Assembly (NCBI GenBank): GCA_024277525.1
Contig: JAJRUZ010000031.1
Span: forward strand, 1 to 39,971
From: Caldifarciminota bacterium
Lineage (GTDB): Bacteria > Hydrothermota > Hydrothermia > Hydrothermales > JAJRUZ01
Direction: 5' to 3'
DNA length: 39,971 bases
Numbering within the stretch: position 1 is the stretch's first letter; each line of letters opens with the position of its first letter. This document shows, one piece after another, positions 23,624-31,233 of the stretch. Made by a program: the position numbers and the translations under genes. The notes beneath the pieces were generated by a model. That model saw only the letters and a list, made by a program, of their open reading frames with translations. It was not told the origin of the DNA and did not search any database.

Positions 23624-26422
23624 ATGGTGAAGCTCCTCTTAATAATACTTTTCAGTGGAGTATCAAATAAGAGCATCCCCATCAGTATGGTGGGGGTGAG
23701 GTTTGACCCGTTGAAGGACGGAGAACCCGCAATACCTGCTGCTTTGAAGGCTGAGGAGAAGGGAACTTGTCTTTACATTGTTCAGTTCAAGGGACCTATC
23801 AGGCAGGAGTGGAAGGAGGCTTTGAAGGATAAAGGGGTGGAGGTTTACGGTTATATTCCTTATTATGCTGTATTTGCGAGGATGGATGCTGATAAGAAAA
23901 AGGAGATTTTATCCCTTCCTTTTGTTCGTTGGGTCGGGCTTTTTCATCCTTATTATAAGATAAGTCCGAAGATATTGAAATCCGAACCTATGAAGGAATC
24001 TCGTGGGACATTGGTGAAAGGGAAAGGTTGGCAGCAATATGAGGATCCTTTATATGTTAACGCCCCTAATTTAAAATCTTATGTTCTCTATGGTCTTCCT
24101 TATGTTGATTGGTCTTCTGTTGCAAGTCAGGTAATGGGATTGGGCGGAGAGGTGAAGAAGGTAACCGGGGTTTTTCCCGGTAGGATGATAATATGGGTAT
24201 CTCCTTCTGTAATAAATGACCTTGCAAAGATTGGCGGAATTTATTACATTCAGCCTTATTATCCTAAGACTTTATGGAACAATACGACGAAGTATGTTGT
24301 TCAGAGTTATATATTGACCGTCGGTTCTGATGATTGGCCTGACATATCAGCAGATACGGTTATTGCAGGTGCATTACCCGTTTGGGATCATAATATAAAG
24401 GGGCAGAAACAGATTGTCACAGTAATGGACACAGGGGTTGATTATTATTCCTGTTGGTTTGTTGATCCTGAAGGAGATCCTCCGGGTCCTAATCACATTG
24501 TAATTTTGGATTATGAAGATGCGGGTGGAGATTTATTAGATGATGATAATTGCGGACACGGGACTCATGTTACAGGAACCGTAGCAGGGGATCCGACACG
24601 CGGAACCGGAGGAGTTGGAGAGCCAGGATTTGATTATGCAGGAAATGCTTATATGAGTAAAATCATTATGCAGGATATAGGTTATTACACTGGACAGACA
24701 TGTGCTCTGAATATTACAAGTTTTTATAATGCAGTTGTAGATTCCGCTATTCCTTTGGGTTCAAAAATTCATACAAATTCATGGGGGTATTCTGCTTCAG
24801 GGGGAGATTACAGTAATGAAGCCCTTGATATAGATGCCATTTGTTTTCAATATCAAGATTTTCTTTTCACGGTTGCAGCAGGTAATGACGGACCTGCTAA
24901 TAACACTGTAAGTCCGCCTTCAACGGCAAAGGATTGCATTTCGGTAGGTTCAACTTACAGGCACAGTTATGATGCAACTGCTGATACACTTTCAGGGTTT
25001 TCATCAAGAGGACCTACGGATGATGATCGATTTAAGCCCGATTTAACGGCACCTGGTGGGAGATATAAAGACGCGGCGACCGGGAATTATAGAGGAGATT
25101 GGCGTGAGTTCATTCTTTCTGCTTATCCTGATACTGCAGGTGATTGGCCGGAATACAGTTGTCGTTCTGCGGGAATGATGGGAACATCAATGGCAACACC
25201 CGCAATGGCGGCAGCTGCTGCACTCGTAAGACAGTATTATGAAAAGGGATTCTACCCTTCAGGAGATTCTTCCGCTACAGACTCTTTTAACCCCTCGGGA
25301 GCACTGGTTAAAGCAACCCTTATTGTTTCAGCAGAGGATATGACAGCAGACAGCGCAGGAGTCAATTATCCTATTCCTAATTTTGAAGAGGGATTCGGAA
25401 GGGTAAAACTTGACAGTGCTTTATATTTCTTCGGAGATGTTAATAAGTTGCTTGTCCAGGATGTTGCGGGGGTGTTAGGTGTGGGAGGACCTAACAATCC
25501 TGCCGGTGCAGGTACTCCGAGAGCATTGACAACCGGTCAAGCAGATACTTTTAAAATTTATGTTAATTCCTCGCTGAGACCATTCAGAATTGCACTTGTA
25601 TGGCACGATACAGCTGCTGCAGCACTTGCAAACCCCACACTTATAAATGACCTTGACTTAATAGTGATAGACAGCGCAACAGGAACAGAATATCACGGTA
25701 ATGATATGACGAACGGGGAATCTAATCCGAATAGTACCACTTTTGACAGATTAAATACCGTAGAACTTTTCCAACTTAGTCTCCCCTCTATCGGAACTTG
25801 GTATGTCATAATAAGTGCATTCCAGGTAGCGACCTCAGCTCCTCAACCTTATGCATTTGCTGCAACAGGTGATATTCAGTGGCGAATTCTTGGGATTAAA
25901 GAGGCAGTGGTATTTGCGGAAGTTAAACCTGACGGGATTTTATTGAGATGGAATGGCAGTGAAAATGTCTTATACAGAATAGAAAAGAGAAGCGACGGAA
26001 ATAAAAACTTTGTGGAAATAGCAAAAACAACCCGAACGGAGTATCTTGATAAGAATGTAAGGGATGGAGTTACTTATGAATACAGAGTATTCAGAGGGAC
26101 CAAACTCATAGGTAGTTTAAAAGTCACATTTAAAGGATTAAAAACCCAGCTTTATGCTCCGAAGCCTTCTTTCTTAAAGGCGGGTGAAAAGATACAGATT
26201 TCATATACGCTTGCAAGGGATGCGTTTGTTGTTTTTAAGGTTTATAATACCGCGGGAAGACTTGTAAGAACAATTGCAGTCGGAAAACAAAAACGCGGAT
26301 TTCACTCAATAGATTTTGACGGAAGGGATAATAAAGGCAGATTGTTACCTCCCGGTAAATACTTCTACAGAATGTTCGCAGGAAATGTGACAAAACAAAA
26401 ACACTTCGTTATTGTTGAATAA
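23624..26422 (+). CDS. Subtilisin-like (S8, Kp-43-like) secreted protease with C-terminal sorting domain, copy 2
   Basis: Exported 932-residue serine endopeptidase. A short hydrophobic N-terminus (VKLLLIILFSGV) serves as signal, followed by a propeptide-like region to about 250. The catalytic domain has D269 (VMDTG), H312 (GHGTHVTG) and S522 (GMMGTSMATP). A beta domain (about 590-770) with LINDLDLIVID follows, then a fibronectin-III-like domain (about 780-860) and a FlgD-like C-terminal domain (about 865-932: VVFKVYNTAGRLVRT, GFHSIDFDGRDNKGR, LPPGKYFYRM). Such end domains are used for secretion and anchoring in FCB-group bacteria. It is the intact paralogue of the gene at the left edge. A near-consensus promoter and GAGGAG Shine-Dalgarno support ATG 23624. 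Probably a nutrient-acquiring protease. Confidence 0.93.
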   Translation: MVKLLLIILFSGVSNKSIPISMVGVRFDPLKDGEPAIPAALKAEEKGTCLYIVQFKGPIRQEWKEALKDKGVEVYGYIPYYAVFARMDADKKKEILSLPFVRWVGLFHPYYKISPKILKSEPMKESRGTLVKGKGWQQYEDPLYVNAPNLKSYVLYGLPYVDWSSVASQVMGLGGEVKKVTGVFPGRMIIWVSPSVINDLAKIGGIYYIQPYYPKTLWNNTTKYVVQSYILTVGSDDWPDISADTVIAGALPVWDHNIKGQKQIVTVMDTGVDYYSCWFVDPEGDPPGPNHIVILDYEDAGGDLLDDDNCGHGTHVTGTVAGDPTRGTGGVGEPGFDYAGNAYMSKIIMQDIGYYTGQTCALNITSFYNAVVDSAIPLGSKIHTNSWGYSASGGDYSNEALDIDAICFQYQDFLFTVAAGNDGPANNTVSPPSTAKDCISVGSTYRHSYDATADTLSGFSSRGPTDDDRFKPDLTAPGGRYKDAATGNYRGDWREFILSAYPDTAGDWPEYSCRSAGMMGTSMATPAMAAAAALVRQYYEKGFYPSGDSSATDSFNPSGALVKATLIVSAEDMTADSAGVNYPIPNFEEGFGRVKLDSALYFFGDVNKLLVQDVAGVLGVGGPNNPAGAGTPRALTTGQADTFKIYVNSSLRPFRIALVWHDTAAAALANPTLINDLDLIVIDSATGTEYHGNDMTNGESNPNSTTFDRLNTVELFQLSLPSIGTWYVIISAFQVATSAPQPYAFAATGDIQWRILGIKEAVVFAEVKPDGILLRWNGSENVLYRIEKRSDGNKNFVEIAKTTRTEYLDKNVRDGVTYEYRVFRGTKLIGSLKVTFKGLKTQLYAPKPSFLKAGEKIQISYTLARDAFVVFKVYNTAGRLVRTIAVGKQKRGFHSIDFDGRDNKGRLLPPGKYFYRMFAGNVTKQKHFVIVE

Positions 26423-26561
26423 AAAGAGTTAAAAAGAAGTTTCTTCTCGCAGAGTTAGGAAACCGCGGGTGTAAGGAAGAAATATTATCAATTTAACATA
26501 AATATTTTCTTTTAATGTATAATTTAAAATCGGTTCGATTCCGATTATTTAAAATATTAAC

Positions 26562-26992
26562 TTGAAAATAAAAGAAATTTATACAATAGGTCATTCAACA
26601 AGAAAGGTAAATGAATTTATTGAAATTTTAAAATTTTACAAAATAGAAGTCCTCGTAGATGTAAGAAGATTCCCTGTTTCAACAAAAAATCCTCAATTTA
26701 AGAAAGAAAATATAAAAGATTCAGTTGAAAAACACGGAATCTTTTATATATGGAGAGGAGAAGGACTCGGTGGCTTCAGGAAAGAAGGGTATCCTGAATA
26801 TACAAAGAGCAAAGTCTATAAAAATGAAATTAACTTCCTCATATCTCTTTCTAAAAAAAAAGAATTTGTATAATGTGTGCGGAAAAACTCTTTTTCAGAT
26901 GCCACAGAAGATATATAAGTAAAACCTTAAAAGAAAAAGGAGCAGAAGTTTTCCATATTATTGAAAAGGGAAAGCTTTATAAGGAAAAATGA
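26562..26992 (+). pseudogene. DUF488 family protein, frame broken at A9 run (possible -1 recoding)
   Basis: The first 103 codons (TTG 26562) give the DUF488 N-terminus: IYTIGHSTRKVNEFIEILK, VDVRRFPVSTKNPQF, WRGEGLGGF. They stop at 26871-26873. In the -1 frame, the missing C-terminus follows directly: RICIMCAEKLFFRCHRRYISKTLKEKGAEVFHI, with the conserved C-x-E...CHR motif, ending at TGA 26990-26992, which overlaps the korA ATG (ATGA). The change falls in nine A (26853-26861), a classic A AAA AAA slippery site. Full protein would be about 143 residues. It may be a sequence error, transcriptional slippage or programmed -1 shift. The start box TAAAAT (26550-26555) ends 6 bases before the TTG. Confidence 0.8.
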
Positions 26993-28086
26993 AAACTTTT
27001 ATTACAGGCGGAGAATTAATCGCAAAAGGAGCAATTGATGCAGGAGTGAAGTTTTATGCAGGTTATCCCATAACTCCCGCAAGTGTTATATATGAACCCA
27101 TGATGAGAGAATTACCGAAATACGGCGGAATTGCGGTCGGAGCATCCGACGAGATTTCAGCCATTTCGTACTGCATAGGAGCATCATTGAGAGGTATCAA
27201 AGCAATGACAGCAACAAGTGCTCCTGGTTTTTCTCTGATGATTGAATCGGTTGCATACGCCTTGATGTCCGAAATTCCGATAGCAATCGTAATTGCCCAG
27301 CGTCTCGGACCTTCAACAGGTGCGGCAACAACATCTGCTCAGGGAGATTTATTACTCACCGTATTCTCAAATTCCGGAGGTTACCCGATACCCGTTTTAT
27401 CACCCTCAAATATTGAAGAAAGTTATGAATTTATGATTCATACAGTTAATGTCTCTGAAAAATTGAGAACACCTGCAGTTTTGTTAACAGAGAAAGAAGT
27501 GACAATGACAAGAAAAGGAATTAATTTGAATGAGATAAAAAAACCGGAAATTATTGAAAGAAAGAAATTTGAAGGACAAGGAGAATTTAAAACATATAAT
27601 TTTAAAGAAATATCAGATGTTCCGGAATTTTCACCCGTAGGGGGCAAGTTCTTAACAAGATATACAGGTAGTGCACATGACAAAAAGGGAATTTTAAAAA
27701 AAGATGACCCGGAAGTTATTGAAGTTTTATATCATCTTAAAGAGAAAATATACAAAAACATGGAAGATTTCTATTTTTATGAATATGAAGAAAAGGGTAA
27801 AGATGTTTTGCTTGTATCTTACGGAATAACATCCGAAAGTGTAAGGGAAATAAGTGATTTAAAAAATATTGACTATCTTATACTTAAAACACTTTATCCT
27901 TTAAATGGAAAATTTTTAAAAGATGTTTTTGAAAGATATAGAAAAATCGTAGTCATAGAAGAAAATATTTCTGGCTCTCTTTTTTTTCTTTTAAGACATT
28001 TACTCGGAGATAAAGGAGTCTCTTTTACAAAAATCGGTTTTTTAATTTCACCTTCTGAAATTGCGAAATTTCTGGAGGAACTGTGA
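26989..28086 (+). CDS. korA: 2-oxoacid:ferredoxin oxidoreductase, alpha subunit
   Basis: Alpha subunit of a KOR-type enzyme that oxidatively decarboxylates a 2-oxo acid (2-oxoglutarate or related) to acyl-CoA with ferredoxin as acceptor. The N-terminal domain shows YAGYPITPASVIYEPM, ASDEISAISYCIGASLRG and MTATSAPGFSLMIE, followed by the domain ending in VIVAQRLGPSTGAATTSAQGD. A C-terminal domain II ends with the pyruvate-synthase-like VVIEENISGSLF. 365 residues; the gamma domain is not fused here but on the beta subunit next door. Overlaps DUF488 by ATGA and the beta gene by one base. Confidence 0.9.
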   Translation: MKTFITGGELIAKGAIDAGVKFYAGYPITPASVIYEPMMRELPKYGGIAVGASDEISAISYCIGASLRGIKAMTATSAPGFSLMIESVAYALMSEIPIAIVIAQRLGPSTGAATTSAQGDLLLTVFSNSGGYPIPVLSPSNIEESYEFMIHTVNVSEKLRTPAVLLTEKEVTMTRKGINLNEIKKPEIIERKKFEGQGEFKTYNFKEISDVPEFSPVGGKFLTRYTGSAHDKKGILKKDDPEVIEVLYHLKEKIYKNMEDFYFYEYEEKGKDVLLVSYGITSESVREISDLKNIDYLILKTLYPLNGKFLKDVFERYRKIVVIEENISGSLFFLLRHLLGDKGVSFTKIGFLISPSEIAKFLEEL

Positions 28087-29384
28087 TGGATTTGTTTGAG
28101 ATTATAGAAAAACCGCAAAATTTTCCTTATTGTCCGGGGTGCGGACACACCCTTGTTAATATGGCACTCGCAAAAGCAATTGTTTCTCTGAATATTCCGA
28201 AGGAAAATATTTTAATTGTATCCGACATAGGCTGTGTGGGGCTTGTGGATAAACTTTTTAATGTTCATACAGTTCATACACTTCACGGAAGGTCAACTGC
28301 GATAGGAACCGGAATAAAGATGGCGGATGAAATTTTATTTAACAATAACTTGAAAACAATAGTCATGATAGGAGATGGAGGAGCAACCATAGGATTACTT
28401 CACCTTGTTGAAGCAGCAAAAATGAATGTGGATATAACGGTTTTAATTCATAATAACTTTTTATACGGAATGACAGGCGGACAGCATTCAGGCTTAACTC
28501 CGCAGAATTTTATTACTTCAACCACAAGAAAAGGAAATCCTTTTCCTGCTCTTAATATTATTGAAATCCTCAAAAATGCAGGAGCTTCTTTTTATGCAAG
28601 GACATTTGTTCAGGATAGAGAGTTATCAGACATTATAAAAGAGGCAATAGTTCATAAAGGTTTCTCGGTTATTGAAATATTTGAGTTATGCACAGGATAT
28701 GCAGCAAGATACAACAAGTTAAAGGGTAGTGATTTAAAGAATATTTTGGAAAAGCACGGCGGTAAAATAAAAGAAAAAAAGGAAAGATTATCCTTCGGGG
28801 AATCTTATGAAGAGAGCATAAAGGGTGAAGAAGGAGGATATGAATTAAAGGTCATAGAAAAAGAATTTGAAATACCTTTTAATAAATCTCAAAAGATAAT
28901 TATAGCAGGCTCTGCGGGAGAAGGGGTTCAGTTTGCATCTTCTCTTCTTGCTCTCTCTGCTTTGATATGCGGGCTGAATTCGAGTCAGAAAAATGATAAT
29001 CCTGTGACAGTTGGAAGCGGATTTTCGATTTCCGAAATTATAATTTCAAAAGAAAAAATCAGGTATTCGGGTATTGAAAATCCTGATTATCTTATCATTA
29101 CGAGCATGGATGGATACAAAAGGGTAAAGGGAAAAATTATGAAGGCAAAAAATGTGATAATAGACGAGACCCTCTCAGATGAGTCAAAATTTTTAAGAGT
29201 TCCTGCAAGAAAATATAAGGGAGAAAGGGGAGGCCCCACGGTTTTCTCCTTGGGTGTGCTTTTTGAAAAATATAAAATTTTCCCTCCGGAAGTTTTCTTA
29301 AAAACGGTTGAAAAATACGGAAAATCCAAAGAAAAAACCATTAAAATTTTTGAAGAAGGCAGAAAATTCGCTTTGAAAGGTTAA
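28086..29384 (+). CDS. korB: 2-oxoacid:ferredoxin oxidoreductase, fused beta-gamma subunit
   Basis: TPP-binding beta subunit fused to a gamma subunit in one 432-residue chain. The beta part (1 to about 265) has PYCPGCGHTLV, SDIGCVGLVDK and the TPP motif MIGDGGATIGLLHLVEAA...IHNNFLYGMTGGQ. The gamma part (about 270 to end) begins KSQKIIIAGSAGEGVQFASSLLA and contains DYLIITS, as in KorC/PorG. ATG 28086 is chosen over GTG 28083 because GGAGG (28074-28078) is better spaced and TGATG coupling is common. No 4Fe-4S delta subunit is present. Acts with korA upstream. Confidence 0.9.
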   Translation: MDLFEIIEKPQNFPYCPGCGHTLVNMALAKAIVSLNIPKENILIVSDIGCVGLVDKLFNVHTVHTLHGRSTAIGTGIKMADEILFNNNLKTIVMIGDGGATIGLLHLVEAAKMNVDITVLIHNNFLYGMTGGQHSGLTPQNFITSTTRKGNPFPALNIIEILKNAGASFYARTFVQDRELSDIIKEAIVHKGFSVIEIFELCTGYAARYNKLKGSDLKNILEKHGGKIKEKKERLSFGESYEESIKGEEGGYELKVIEKEFEIPFNKSQKIIIAGSAGEGVQFASSLLALSALICGLNSSQKNDNPVTVGSGFSISEIIISKEKIRYSGIENPDYLIITSMDGYKRVKGKIMKAKNVIIDETLSDESKFLRVPARKYKGERGGPTVFSLGVLFEKYKIFPPEVFLKTVEKYGKSKEKTIKIFEEGRKFALKG

Positions 29385-29402
29385 TTATTTCAAAAATTTA
29401 AA

Positions 29403-30482
29403 ATGAATTTTTTATTTTTAACAAATTATTTTCCGCCCGAAGGTTTTGCAGGTTCGATCAGAGCATATAATTATGCAAAACATTTTCCTGAATTCGGGTT
29501 TTACCCTTTTATTATAACCTCTTTTCCTTCAAAAAGATTTCCCAAGGATAACTCTTTGCTTGAGGAAATTAAAGAATTTAAGATTTTTAGGGTTAAAAAT
29601 ATTTCTCCTTCACTTATTCCTTTTAAAAATATAAAAAAAGGAGGGAGGGAATTTAAAAGATTTTTGCGTCCGTTTTTTGAAAAATCTTTATCTGTTTTGA
29701 ATAAAGAAAAAATTGATTTTATTTTTGTAACTTTACCTCCTTTTTCCCTTCTTAAAGTTGCTATTTCCTTGAAATTGAGAAAAAAAATTCCCTTAGTTTG
29801 TGAAATCAGGGACCCTGCTGATTTTGAGAGCGGAAAGAAATTTATAAAATTCATAAAAAATTGTGAAAATTTAATTGACTTGTTTATAGGTTCCCATGAA
29901 TATGTTTTAAAAAGTTTCGGAATCAAGGGAAAGGTTATTTATGCAGGTTATTATGAATTTGAAACTAAAAAACATAAGGGCTTCAATATCATATACACGG
30001 GTTCAATGAGGAATGCTTCTTTAAGTTTTAAAAGGTTTTTAAAATTTACCGAAAGAATTGATTATAAACTTTATTTAATCGGAACCGAAATTAAAGTAAA
30101 TGATAAGAAGGTCATAAAAGAGGGCTATATAGAATATAAAAACCTTAAAAAATATTTTGAAATTTCTGATTTATTTATTATTTTCAGGGATAAGGATATG
30201 AGGAATTATATTCCTTTAAAGTTTTTTGAGCAGGCCGGTTCTGAAGTACCTTTTCTTGCTTATTTCAAAGAAAAATCAAATTTTTTTAATTTTTTAAAAA
30301 AATTAAATAAGGGAGAAGGATTTATGTGGGGAGAAGAGGAAAATATGCTTTTATATATTGAAAATGTTAAAAATAGAAAAGTGAGGGTTTCTTTTTTCGG
30401 AAAAAAATGGAGAGATAGGGTTAAGGAAATATGCGAGGTGATAAATGAAGAAATTTTTAACAGGAATTACGGTAAGTTTTAA
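29403..30482 (+). CDS. Glycosyltransferase, GT4-like
   Basis: A 359-residue GT-B-fold glycosyltransferase. The opening FLFLTNYFPPEGFAGSIRAYNYAKHF is typical of GT4 enzymes that take NDP-sugars. FNIIYTGSMRNASL starts the second Rossmann domain, and YFEISDLFIIFRDKDMRNYIPLKFFEQAGSEVPFLAY is the donor-binding E-x7-E-like region, with one glutamate retained. No signal peptide. It overlaps the next glycosyltransferase by 38 bases, suggesting cell-surface polysaccharide or glycolipid assembly. Donor and acceptor are unknown. No clear Shine-Dalgarno is seen. Confidence 0.85.
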   Translation: MNFLFLTNYFPPEGFAGSIRAYNYAKHFPEFGFYPFIITSFPSKRFPKDNSLLEEIKEFKIFRVKNISPSLIPFKNIKKGGREFKRFLRPFFEKSLSVLNKEKIDFIFVTLPPFSLLKVAISLKLRKKIPLVCEIRDPADFESGKKFIKFIKNCENLIDLFIGSHEYVLKSFGIKGKVIYAGYYEFETKKHKGFNIIYTGSMRNASLSFKRFLKFTERIDYKLYLIGTEIKVNDKKVIKEGYIEYKNLKKYFEISDLFIIFRDKDMRNYIPLKFFEQAGSEVPFLAYFKEKSNFFNFLKKLNKGEGFMWGEEENMLLYIENVKNRKVRVSFFGKKWRDRVKEICEVINEEIFNRNYGKF

Positions 30483-31233
30483 CAGTTCAAAAGTTATAGA
30501 AAAACTTATTGATTCAGTGGAAGAAGTAATTAATGAAGAGATAGAGTGGATTTTTGTTGATTCTGGTTCAAAGGATGGAACAAAAGATATTTTGAAAAAT
30601 TTTAAAAAAGCAAAGGTTTTTTTATTTAAAAAAAATATCGGGTTTTCAAAGGCAAATAACTTTGCTTTCGGAAAATCAAGTGGTAAATATTTATTCTTTT
30701 GCAATCCTGATATAAGATTTGAAAAAAGAGAATTTTTTAAAATCTTGGAGGAATTTAAGTCAAAGAACCCTCTGGTTTTGGTTCCTGAATTGAGGGATTA
30801 TAAAAATAAAGAATATTACTTTATAAGACCTTTACCGAATTTCAAAAACATTTTGTCTTTAAGATGGAACAGGGGCATTATAAAGAAGAATGAAAAGACA
30901 CAGCCTGCGTTTTCCGCAATTTTTATAGAAAGGGAGGTTTTTGAGAAACTAGGAGGGTTTGATGAAAATTTTTTTGTTTACTTTACCGATGTTGAATTTT
31001 TTAAGAGATATTATAGAGAAGGATTTAGTGAAATTCATCTATCGGATTCTTATTTCTTTCACGAGGAGGGTTCTGTTTTAAAGACCCGAAAGAATAATTT
31101 TTTGAAATTCTTTGACTTTTCGGCTTCGTTTTTAAAATTTTTTTGGAAATACGGTTCTTTTATGGATAAAGTAATTTCTTTACCTTTTTTCCTCTTGGGC
31201 ATTATGAGGAGTTTATTTTTTTACTTAATTTAA
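30445..31233 (+). CDS. Family 2 glycosyltransferase (rhamnosyltransferase-like)
   Basis: A 262-residue GT2/GT-A enzyme. The family pieces are TGITVSFNSSKVIEKLIDSV, WIFVDSGSKDGTKDIL, KKNIGFSKANNFAFGKSSGKYLFFCNPDI (DXD-like N-P-D), AFSAIFIEREVFEKLGGFDENFFVYFTDVEFFKRY (catalytic D and D-x-E-like ED motif). The C-terminus is hydrophobic (VISLPFFLLGIMRSLFFYLI), likely membrane-attached. It forms a two-gene set with the GT4 gene and its stop overlaps the convergent STAND-like gene. Confidence 0.88.
   Translation: MKKFLTGITVSFNSSKVIEKLIDSVEEVINEEIEWIFVDSGSKDGTKDILKNFKKAKVFLFKKNIGFSKANNFAFGKSSGKYLFFCNPDIRFEKREFFKILEEFKSKNPLVLVPELRDYKNKEYYFIRPLPNFKNILSLRWNRGIIKKNEKTQPAFSAIFIEREVFEKLGGFDENFFVYFTDVEFFKRYYREGFSEIHLSDSYFFHEEGSVLKTRKNNFLKFFDFSASFLKFFWKYGSFMDKVISLPFFLLGIMRSLFFYLI

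Noticed and set aside
1-26422. The two proteases as arms of a composite mobile element
   Set aside because: Copies are diverged at many synonymous sites, differ in domains, and the 22 kb between them is ordinary chromosomal content with no transposase or integrase.
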